Assembly: GCA_027451565.1 (NCBI GenBank)
Contig: DAIDJC010000196.1
Coordinates: forward strand, 1 to 6,058
DNA: 6,058 nucleotides
Origin: Limisphaerales bacterium
GTDB taxonomy: Bacteria; Verrucomicrobiota; Verrucomicrobiia; Limisphaerales; UBA11358
Reading direction: 5' to 3'
The notes under the pieces were generated by a model. It made no database searches. It saw only the letters and a list, made by a program, of their open reading frames with translations, and was not told the origin of the DNA. A program made the position numbers and the translations under genes. Of this stretch, positions 1-5,863 are shown piece after piece (position 1 is the first letter of the stretch; each line of letters starts with the position of its first letter).

Positions 1-744
1 TTGGTGATTGCCACCAAGGTGCAAGGCGCCATGCGTCCGGACGCCAATGGCCGTGGACTTTCGCGAAAAGCCATTTTCACCGAGATAGACCAAAGCCTGA
101 AGAGGCTTGGAACAGATTACGTGGATCTGTACATCATTCACCGGTTTGACGGTGAAACGCCGCTTGAGGAAACTCTTGAGGCATTGAATGACGTGGTCCG
201 GTCTGGCAAGGCAAGGTATCTGGGCGCATCATCCATGTATGCGTGGCAGTTCATGAAGGCCCTGGGCATGCAAAGGGCGAATGGCTGGTCCTCTTTTGTT
301 TCCATGCAGAACTATTACAACCTGCTCTACCGGGAGGAGGAGCGCGAGATGCTGCGCCTGTGCGCGTCCGAAAGCATCGGCGTCACCCCATGGTCGCCAT
401 TGGCGCGGGGCCGGCTGGCGCGGCCATGGTCAGATACTCCGGCATCCGAGCGCGCCAAGACGGATCAATTTGCCAAAACCCTTTACGAAAAGTCCGTGGA
501 TTTGGACAAGCCGGTGGTGCAAAAGGTGCAGGAATTGGCACAGAAACGTCATTTGTCAGCGTCCCAGGTTGCACTGGCCTGGCTGTACAGCAAGCCGGTG
601 GTCACCGCCCCGATCGTGGGCGCCACCAAGCCTCATCACTTGGAAGACGCGGTCAAGGCCTTGGAAGTGAAATTGGATGAGGCTGAGATTCAAATGCTCG
701 AAGATCCGTACTTGCCGCACAGCGCGCCCGTGGGTTTTTCATGA
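1..744 (+). CDS. Aldo/keto reductase, 5'-truncated by window edge
   Basis: This encodes a cytoplasmic NADPH-dependent oxidoreductase of the aldo/keto reductase superfamily, which interconverts carbonyls and alcohols on a TIM-barrel fold. The frame is open to base 1 and the first visible residues (LVIATKV) match the mid-barrel strand that usually lies about 80 residues into the protein, so the N-terminus with the catalytic Asp/Tyr/Lys is outside the window. TTG at base 1 should not be taken as the real start. Visible hallmarks are the GTDYVDLYIIHRFD strand with the catalytic His near residue 47, VVRSGKARYLGAS, the SMQNYYNLLYREEEREM segment, VTPWSPLARG, and the C-terminal cofactor-binding segment APIVGATKPHHLEDAV. 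It stops at TGA 742-744. The pattern resembles the large 'general' AKR group (YajO/YhdN-like), but the substrate cannot be told from sequence. It converges on the next gene with a shared terminator. Confidence 0.93.
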   Translation: MVIATKVQGAMRPDANGRGLSRKAIFTEIDQSLKRLGTDYVDLYIIHRFDGETPLEETLEALNDVVRSGKARYLGASSMYAWQFMKALGMQRANGWSSFVSMQNYYNLLYREEEREMLRLCASESIGVTPWSPLARGRLARPWSDTPASERAKTDQFAKTLYEKSVDLDKPVVQKVQELAQKRHLSASQVALAWLYSKPVVTAPIVGATKPHHLEDAVKALEVKLDEAEIQMLEDPYLPHSAPVGFS

Positions 745-750
745 CCTGTT

Positions 751-785
751 TTTTCAGCCTTGATGATTGGAGCATCGGCTGAAAA
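751..785 (+). repeat. Hairpin just after the aldo/keto reductase stop
   Basis: TTTTCAGCC at 751-759 is perfectly complementary to GGCTGAAAA at 777-785, and GATG (762-765) pairs with CATC (773-776) inside it. This gives a 13-bp stem with a two-base bulge and a seven-base loop, starting 7 bases after the stop codon. The U-rich side is the 5' arm and no T-tract follows, so it is not a canonical intrinsic terminator in either direction. It may protect the mRNA 3' end, or it may be a degraded terminator; no function is shown. Confidence 0.45.
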
Positions 786-966
786 GACGCAGCGATGATC
801 TGCGAGATTTTTCGGACATGGACAAGGCTTTGGTGATGGCGCGGGTTTGAAACCCTGCAACGGAACCGAAACGACTCCCCATTCGGAAATGACCTCATCC
901 CTTTGAACCGAGCATACCGCTGCAACTTAAAAAATCCTCCACGCACCTGCAGCCATCATGCCTTTC

Positions 967-1008
967 AAAAAAAACGCCGGCAGACCCAATGGCTGCCGGC
1001 GTTTTTTT
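967..1008. terminator. Bidirectional intrinsic terminator
   Basis: A perfect 9-bp GC-rich stem (CGCCGGCAG at 975-983 with CTGCCGGCG at 993-1001) encloses a 9-base loop. Eight A residues lie on the left (967-974) and seven T residues on the right (1002-1008). Read rightwards it is a stem followed by a T-run; read leftwards it is the same stem followed by an eight-T run. It sits between the aldo/keto reductase (+, ends 744) and the repeat protein (-, ends 1023), which is where a shared terminator for converging genes is expected. Confidence 0.92.
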
Positions 1009-1022
1009 GAATGAAATCTGGT

Positions 1023-1559
1023 TTAGAATGACCAGTTCACGATGGGAAAGCCCGTGGCCAGCTTGTTGGGAAATTCAGTGAACCAGGGGTTGTTCATGGC
1101 AATGTTGGCGAGGCCGATCTGCACGCCGTGCAGGTTCTGCGTGTAGTTCACCAGCCCATATTGCAGGCCGTGGAACTCCGAGGAGACATTGATCCAGCCC
1201 GATTGAAAACCGGTAAAGGTTCCCTGGCAAATATTCACCATGCCGTCCTGCCAACCGGTGAAATCCTGCTTGCTGATATTCACCAAGCCCCAAGACACGC
1301 CGGTGTAGGAATCGGCATAGTTCACCAGGCCAAGGCTGAAACCCTCGCTGTCTCCGGTGCTGCCGTTCACGAAGCCCAGCGCAAAGGCATGCTGGGGGTT
1401 TTCACCCCAAATGCTCAAGGCCACTCCATTGATTTCCGTGCTGCTGGGTTCAATGGCTATGGTCGGCGTCAGTGACGCCTGGAAGCCGGATTCATCCGCC
1501 TTTACAACTGCGGTTGCGCTCAATGCCACAATGGCTGTGAATACAAGTATTTTTTTCAT
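1023..1559 (-). CDS. Exported surface-repeat protein (LA_2272-type G-L-V-N repeats)
   Basis: This encodes a small exported protein of 178 residues. ATG at 1557-1559 begins MKKILVFTAIVALSATAVVKA-DES, a good Sec signal peptide with predicted cleavage after VKA near residue 20. The mature protein is dominated by seven tandem units of 14-15 residues at about residues 58-154, each with the core G-[LFMW]-[VIA]-N preceded by an aromatic or hydrophobic residue: GFVN, GLVN, GLVN, GMVN, GWIN, GLVN, GLAN. It ends GFPIVNWSF, with a terminal Phe as in many outer-membrane beta-proteins. The repeat style matches what I know as the LA_2272 surface-repeat family; the assignment is from memory of the motif and the function is unknown. 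A TTG at 1575-1577 would add six residues (MDQNNI) but would sit almost on the predicted transcription start, so ATG is preferred. No convincing Shine-Dalgarno is visible. The gene has its own promoter-like sequence and terminator, so it is probably monocistronic. Confidence 0.85.
   Translation of the reverse strand: MKKILVFTAIVALSATAVVKADESGFQASLTPTIAIEPSSTEINGVALSIWGENPQHAFALGFVNGSTGDSEGFSLGLVNYADSYTGVSWGLVNISKQDFTGWQDGMVNICQGTFTGFQSGWINVSSEFHGLQYGLVNYTQNLHGVQIGLANIAMNNPWFTEFPNKLATGFPIVNWSF
1098..1388 (-). repeat. Seven degenerate G-x-[VI]-N protein repeats
   Basis: This is the coding stretch for the tandem 14-15-residue units in the surface-repeat protein. Spacings between successive core glycines are 15, 14, 15, 15, 14 and 14 residues. 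The repeats are diverged at DNA level and conserved mainly at the G..N core and a second Gly (TG/HG/EG) about 10-11 residues after the core Gly. A regular period of this size suggests stacked beta strands, either a solenoid or barrel hairpins; the fold is inferred. Confidence 0.8.
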
Positions 1560-1583
1560 AATGTTGTTTTGATCCAAGCCGTC

Positions 1584-1612
1584 ATCATACCATCCTTTTG
1601 GAAGATTGCAAA
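1584..1612 (-). promoter_or_regulatory. Sigma-70-like promoter for the surface-repeat gene
   Basis: On the minus strand TTTGCA (1607-1612, four of six matches to TTGACA) is followed after exactly 17 bases by TATGAT (1584-1589, five of six matches to TATAAT). The expected start of transcription is near 1577, about 18-20 bases before the ATG at 1559. It lies in the 113-base gap between the pseudopilin-like gene and this gene, which supports separate transcription. Confidence 0.5.
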
Positions 1613-1672
1613 GGCCAAGCTTGTGAATTCAAGACGTCCGGGTGCGGCGTCCGGAAAACCTGCAAAAGGCGG

Positions 1673-2458
1673 TCAATTGGGAATGGAGGCGACTGATTCA
1701 AGTTGCAACAGGTTGTTGTAGCTGTTTTTAAATTCGAAAAATTCGGCGTGGCCATCGGCGAAGGTGAGGGGGTAGCCGCGCTGATGACGCAGCGAGGGTT
1801 GGTCCTGGAAACCCTGGGAGGGATCCATGTAAACCACGAACATGCCGTCGTTGATGGTGCTGGCGTCTTCATCAATGAAAACAAAAAGCTGGGAAGGGGT
1901 CAGGATTCCGGCCTCTCTTTGGAACAGGCGATGAATGGAATCAATGCTATTGGCGGCATTGGCAAAAGGTTCCCCATTCATCCAGTTGCTCATGGAATAG
2001 CTGCGCAAGATGGGAACCCCGGCAATATTGCGATGATCGCTGGGGCAATGGTAGGAGCCAAAAGATTGCAGATAGGGATAGAGACTGCCGCGTGTCAAGG
2101 CATCCTGGTTGGTTCCATCCAACACCCCGGGATCCACCGTGCCAAAGCCTGGCAGGTTATTGGTGGTGGCCACGCCCAAGACCCATGCGTTCTCGTTAAA
2201 CACATGCGTGGTGGGGTCAAAAGGGAAGCATGAGACGATCCGGCTGTTGTTTTCCCCATTATACATGGTCCAGGCGATCTGCAGTTGCTTAAGATTGTTC
2301 TGGCATGATGCGCGTTGCGCCCGAACCTTGGCCGAATTCAGCGCGGGCAACAGCAGCGCCGCAAGTATCGCAATAATGGCGATCACCACCAATAATTCCA
2401 CAAGGGTAAACCCGTTCCGGGGCCTTGAATTTTTATTTGTCTCAGACTCGGTTTTCAT
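1673..2458 (-). CDS. Type II secretion pseudopilin-like protein with H-X9-DG motif
   Basis: This encodes a 261-residue prepilin-like protein. A short basic leader ends at Gly16 and is followed by FTLVELLVVIAIIAILAALLLPAL, the textbook prepilin cleavage/methylation site with Glu at mature position 5 and a hydrophobic N-terminal helix. Downstream are the features of the family abundant in Verrucomicrobia and Planctomycetes: RASCQNNLKQLQIAW after the helix, YHCPSD near residue 138, and near the C-terminus His225, nine residues, then Asp235-Gly236 (the H-X9-DG signature). Such proteins are thought to be processed by a prepilin peptidase and to be secreted or assembled in a pseudopilus; large paralogous sets per genome are common, and individual roles are unknown. 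ATG at 2456-2458 was chosen; an in-frame TTG at 2477-2479 would add MEKFINF. No strong Shine-Dalgarno precedes either. No other secretion gene is nearby, so it is an orphan. Confidence 0.92.
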   Translation of the reverse strand: MKTESETNKNSRPRNGFTLVELLVVIAIIAILAALLLPALNSAKVRAQRASCQNNLKQLQIAWTMYNGENNSRIVSCFPFDPTTHVFNENAWVLGVATTNNLPGFGTVDPGVLDGTNQDALTRGSLYPYLQSFGSYHCPSDHRNIAGVPILRSYSMSNWMNGEPFANAANSIDSIHRLFQREAGILTPSQLFVFIDEDASTINDGMFVVYMDPSQGFQDQPSLRHQRGYPLTFADGHAEFFEFKNSYNNLLQLESVASIPN

Positions 2459-2511
2459 AAAATTTATAAATTTCTCCAACCCTATATTGCCAGCAATCAG
2501 AGAGCCTGGTC

Positions 2512-2546
2512 ATGTGGCATGAAAAGGCCACATCACAAACTGTGGC
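2512..2546. repeat. Alternating inverted repeat TGTGGC / GCCACA / TGTGGC
   Basis: Three six-base elements are evenly spaced: TGTGGC (2513-2518), GCCACA (2527-2532) and TGTGGC (2541-2546), each separated by eight bases. The middle element can pair with either neighbour. The left pairing extends to 7 bp (ATGTGGC 2512-2518 with GCCACAT 2527-2533). No T-tract follows on either strand, so it is not a simple terminator. It lies 54-88 bases upstream of the pseudopilin-like gene's ATG and 168 bases after the stop of the propeller-phosphoesterase gene; it could be a protein-binding site or part of a leader. The function is unknown. Confidence 0.5.
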
Positions 2547-2713
2547 GGGAAACTGCCTGCAGGGCCTCCGTTCACGCCCATTTTGCGGTTGCGTTCTTAA
2601 ACCTGAAAAATCAAATTCAAAAGGCCAATCTGCCCCAATCTACTGGGCGCATCTTGACCCTTTCCTTCGGGTTGAACGGCTCATTACCCAATCCGCACCG
2701 GCTTTTGAACATG

Positions 2714-5419
2714 TCAATCCGTATCCACAGGCGATTGGATATCCGTCGCGGATGGTGCGGGATAGGGAATGGTGGGACCTTTGATGGCACGCCACAGGAT
2801 GTGGTTAAACAAGTCTTCCGGACATTCATCCTCCCTTTGAAGGGGCAGGCGGGCGGAGACCATGGCATCCTTCCTGATCCGCGCATTTTTTATTTGCCCG
2901 GGAAGGGGATTCATTTCATCCAGCGGCACCTGGTTGGGCAGCGCGCTGAAAGGTGTCCAGTCCGGCTGGTTGGTAAAACAATCGGTCATGGGCGTGGCAG
3001 TGGCGTCCATCTGGTTCATCGGAGGCAACCCCAGCATGAGTTCGATGGTGCGCAGTACGCTGGTCTGGTTGTATTGCGTGTGAATGACCTGATGCCGCAG
3101 CGCGTAGGGGCTGGCCAGGTAAATGGTGCTCCGGTAGGCGCTCACATGGTCCCAACCATTCTGGGGATCGTCTTCGGTCGCAAAAATGCAGGTGTTGGTC
3201 CAGAAACAAGAATGACTGACAGCTTGCACAATCCGGCCCAGGGCCAGGTCATTATCGGCCACCTGCGCCTCGGGCGTGGGCGAACCCGGGCGCGTGGCGC
3301 TGGTGTGGTCGTTCGGCAGCCAGACAATGATCAGGTTCGGACAATTCCCCTCAGCCTCGTATTGTTTCCAGTCCTGAATGAATCGCGCCCCCCGGATCAC
3401 ATCAGGCACATCCAGGTCAAAGCCAAAATAATTGCTGACCACAAACGGGCGGAGGGCGGCAATATCAGGTTCACACGAATAGGCGATCGCGTTGGATCCA
3501 CTTAAAAAATCCTCATAAGCCTCGCGCCAGCCCTGCTGGAGCCTGCCTGTGCGCCGCCAGACATGATGCGGCGTGGTGAACTCCCCAAAATCCGCCACGC
3601 TTCGCCCGTGGGCGGCCGCATCGGTCCAGATAAACCCGGCGGAGGAATAGGCCAGGGCATCCCGCCCGTCCGGCTCGCCGCCGGCTGGATAGCTCCGTGG
3701 CCAACCCGCATAGGAGCGCTCCACATAATCGCTGGCCATCCCGCTCACAGCCCATTGATGGCCCTCCGCGCTGAGAATTCCCGAGCAATAGGCATTGTCG
3801 AGAAGCACAAAATCGTCGCAAAGCGCGTGTTGGTTCGGAGTGACCCTGCTGCCAAACACGCACAGGTTCGAATCCCCGTTTCCTGCGGGCATGTCGCCCA
3901 GCACCTGGTCATAAGTTCGGTTTTCCTTGATGACATAGATCACGTGCCGAATAAGCGAGGGTTCGCCTACCCGGGCCGGCACGGGAACCGGGGGTTGGTC
4001 TTCCCGAGGCGGCAAGGCGGCTTCAACCAGCAGCGGGTAGCGCATGTCCGCCAAACACGCGGATGTGAGGGTTTTCAGGCGCCCGGCGGACGGCAATGGA
4101 GCCAAAGTGAGGGACCCGCAATATTGATGAGTGTTGAAACCCAGCCCATGACCCAGCCTGGCGGGCTGCGGGCGGACGCTGATGTCTTTCAAATTTGCCA
4201 CAATCAACTGGTCCCTGCTCCCATCCACCACCACGCCGCCAGGAAACCAGCCCACGGGAATAAGCCCGAGCATGTGGTAGGCACGCGGCTTGAACTGAAC
4301 CACAGCCACGGCATTCTGCGTGCCGTTGCAAACATAGAGTCGGCGCCCCGAATGATCAAACGCCAGGGCATTGGGTTGTGCGCCAAACGGGTCGCCCGGA
4401 TGCTGGCGCATGCAAAGGGTTTGCACCACGGTATCCGCCCGCGCATCCAGCACGCTTACCGTGTCATCCCCTGCATTGGCGCAAACCACAAAGCGATGGT
4501 TGGGGGAAACCGCCAGTGCGCAGGCGTGGCGGCCTGTGATTATTTCCTGCTGGGCCGTTGCCGGATGTTCCAGGCTGGAATCTCCCTTGAGAGTCACCAC
4601 CGAGACCGATCCCTCACTGGCAATGGAATCCGCATCCACGCGCACCGTGCCGGTCTCGCCTATCGGACCGGTGGGACTGTCTGCATAGGGGCGCCTGCCC
4701 CCCCAATTGCTCACGTAAACCTTGGAACCCAGCACGGCCACATCATAGGGCGCCACGCCCACATTCCAGGCGCGCAGGGGTTTGCCCGATTGGGTATCCA
4801 ACTCCAGAAGCCGGTTCGCCATGCTGCAGGCCACATAAAGCCGTTTCCCATCCGCAGAAACAGCCAGGCCTGAGGGAATTTCCTGTAACCGACCCGGGGT
4901 GTTTGCCTGGGGCAGGCTGAAACTGCACAGGGCAGACACCCGATGATCCGCACCCACTCCAAACACTTTGATGTCTCCATTCACATTTGAGAGATATAAG
5001 CGCCTGCCGTCCGGCGAAAATACCAGGCCGGTGTAACTCAATTTGGCCTTGGAATCACCACCCCAGATTTGAGCCGATACCGGATTGGCCGGTCCCGCCG
5101 CTTCACCAGGTGGAAACGGCACCCGCTGCAGCAGGGCGCCATTGGCCGGATCCAGCACCAGCAATTGGTTGGTCAAACCCGATGTGACCAATAAATGACC
5201 ATCGGGGCTCAGGGCCAGGGCATTGGGCCGCACGCCATCCAGCATCACCTGTCTCCCAGCCGGCTCCACCCACTGGTTGACCGGCGTCATCAGCCCTCCG
5301 TTTGTTTTGCCCACCGGCATCATGGTCCCGAAGGTTTCCCGCCCTGACAAATTTTCCTGCCCGCTGGCGCTCCAAGCCAGACAGGACAGGAGCAAAATCC
5401 ATAGTTCAAAAATTTTCAT
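2714..5419 (-). CDS. Exported YncE-like beta-propeller / phosphoesterase fusion protein
   Basis: This encodes a 901-residue exported protein. ATG 5417-5419 begins MKIFELWILLLSCLAWSASG, a Sec signal peptide with cleavage near residue 20. Residues about 60-430 form a YVTN/YncE-type beta-propeller, seen as repeated blades such as PNALALSPDGHLLVTSG, GLVFSPDGRRLYLSN, GLAVSADGKRLYVAC, ALAVSPNHRFVVCAN and NALAFDHSGRRLYVCN. Residues about 488-800 are a phosphoesterase domain of the alkaline phosphatase superfamily (phospholipase C / acid phosphatase branch). Its putative metal-site motifs are KENRTYD (Glu499-Asn500), SAEGHQWA (550-557), NDHTSA (Asp704-His705), ADNDLALG (721-728) and EDDPQNGWDH (Glu749-His758) followed by Arg763. 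All the motifs I expect for this fused family are present, so it looks catalytically intact. It probably acts in the periplasm or outside the cell on an unknown phosphate ester. The C-terminal ~90 residues are unassigned. No clear promoter or Shine-Dalgarno was found. It is transcribed away from clpS and appears monocistronic. Confidence 0.9.
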   Translation of the reverse strand: MKIFELWILLLSCLAWSASGQENLSGRETFGTMMPVGKTNGGLMTPVNQWVEPAGRQVMLDGVRPNALALSPDGHLLVTSGLTNQLLVLDPANGALLQRVPFPPGEAAGPANPVSAQIWGGDSKAKLSYTGLVFSPDGRRLYLSNVNGDIKVFGVGADHRVSALCSFSLPQANTPGRLQEIPSGLAVSADGKRLYVACSMANRLLELDTQSGKPLRAWNVGVAPYDVAVLGSKVYVSNWGGRRPYADSPTGPIGETGTVRVDADSIASEGSVSVVTLKGDSSLEHPATAQQEIITGRHACALAVSPNHRFVVCANAGDDTVSVLDARADTVVQTLCMRQHPGDPFGAQPNALAFDHSGRRLYVCNGTQNAVAVVQFKPRAYHMLGLIPVGWFPGGVVVDGSRDQLIVANLKDISVRPQPARLGHGLGFNTHQYCGSLTLAPLPSAGRLKTLTSACLADMRYPLLVEAALPPREDQPPVPVPARVGEPSLIRHVIYVIKENRTYDQVLGDMPAGNGDSNLCVFGSRVTPNQHALCDDFVLLDNAYCSGILSAEGHQWAVSGMASDYVERSYAGWPRSYPAGGEPDGRDALAYSSAGFIWTDAAAHGRSVADFGEFTTPHHVWRRTGRLQQGWREAYEDFLSGSNAIAYSCEPDIAALRPFVVSNYFGFDLDVPDVIRGARFIQDWKQYEAEGNCPNLIIVWLPNDHTSATRPGSPTPEAQVADNDLALGRIVQAVSHSCFWTNTCIFATEDDPQNGWDHVSAYRSTIYLASPYALRHQVIHTQYNQTSVLRTIELMLGLPPMNQMDATATPMTDCFTNQPDWTPFSALPNQVPLDEMNPLPGQIKNARIRKDAMVSARLPLQREDECPEDLFNHILWRAIKGPTIPYPAPSATDIQSPVDTD

Positions 5420-5518
5420 GCTTTAATCTTAATCAAGCCCAACCTGCAAACACGACCCGGCTTTGTTAAATTTTGGTGACACGCCAGGCGATGAATCATG
5501 CATCAGCAGGGTGGCTGC

Positions 5519-5547
5519 TGGACAAACTCAAGGCAAAACCTTATTTT
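5519..5547 (+). promoter_or_regulatory. Possible sigma-70-like promoter for clpS
   Basis: TGGACA (5519-5524, five of six to TTGACA) and TATTTT (5542-5547, four of six to TATAAT) are separated by exactly 17 bases. The expected transcription start falls at about 5554-5555, on or just before the GTG codon at 5555-5557, which would make the clpS message leaderless or nearly so. This is a pattern match only; an alternative promoter further left would be needed if translation starts at the ATG at 5498. Confidence 0.3.
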
Positions 5548-5554
5548 TGCAGCC

Positions 5555-5863
5555 GTGGCGACCTCGTCTGAACCCCTTATCTGCCCGGTCCAGGATCCAA
5601 CATCCGCCCCGGAAGGCCGCGGAGATCATGATCCAGTTTATGCGGTGATTTGCTGGGACGATCCGGTGAATCTTATGGAATATGTCACCCACGTTTTCCA
5701 AAAGGTTTTTGGCTGGGACCATGCCGTGGCTCACCAGCACATGCTGGAAGTTCACGAAAAAGGCAAAAGCGTGCTCACACATCAGTGCCTGGAGCGGGCG
5801 GAATTCTTCGTCAGCCATCTCCGGCAATATCATTTGCACGCGTCCATGGAGCCTGCATCATGA
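5555..5863 (+). CDS. clpS: ATP-dependent Clp protease adaptor ClpS
   Basis: ClpS is a small cytoplasmic adaptor that binds proteins with bulky hydrophobic N-terminal residues (N-degrons) and hands them to a Clp ATPase (ClpA or ClpC) for degradation by ClpP. The core is unmistakable: VYAVICWDDPVNLMEYVTHV, then HMLEVHEKGKSVL and ERAEFFVSHL, ending HLHASMEP. From the GTG at 5555-5557 the protein has 102 residues, normal for the family, with a variable N-terminus of about 28 residues (VATSSEPLICPVQ...). An in-frame ATG at 5498 would add 19 residues (MHQQGGCWTN...) that look unlike a ClpS N-terminus; neither start has a good Shine-Dalgarno, so the start is unsettled. The WDDPVNLM loop replaces the NDD of the E. 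coli type, as in actinobacterial proteins. Met63, Val66 and His67 of the substrate pocket are kept. The stop codon overlaps the next ORF by four bases (ATGA), indicating translational coupling. Confidence 0.9.
   Translation: MATSSEPLICPVQDPTSAPEGRGDHDPVYAVICWDDPVNLMEYVTHVFQKVFGWDHAVAHQHMLEVHEKGKSVLTHQCLERAEFFVSHLRQYHLHASMEPAS

Noticed and set aside
843..855. GGGTTT-G-AAACCC palindrome resembling a tRNA T-arm
   Set aside because: No matching acceptor, D or anticodon arms are found around it, so a tRNA is not supported; a 13-base palindrome alone can arise by chance.
653..946. Minus-strand open frame of 97 codons in the gap after the aldo/keto reductase
   Set aside because: It runs into the 3' end of the reductase gene on the opposite strand, spans the 751-785 hairpin, and shows no domain, signal or ribosome-binding site.
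1635..1654. Direct repeat CGTCCGG (1635-1641 and 1648-1654) after the pseudopilin-like gene
   Set aside because: It is only seven bases, forms no good stem and has no T-run, so it is neither a terminator nor a supported regulatory repeat.
2643..2680. Search for an intrinsic terminator after the propeller-phosphoesterase stop
   Set aside because: Only 4-bp stems (such as ACCC/GGGT) without a T-tract are present, so no terminator can be called.
2519..3505. Plus-strand open frame of 328 codons
   Set aside because: Two thirds of it is antisense to the C-terminal part of the propeller-phosphoesterase gene and the composition looks like a shadow frame. The part over the 2519-2713 gap has no recognisable motif.
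3563..4873. Plus-strand open frame of 436 codons
   Set aside because: It is fully antisense to the propeller-phosphoesterase gene, whose translation matches known domains throughout. The antisense protein is rich in His/Gly/Arg with no recognisable domain, as expected from the complement of a GC-rich gene.
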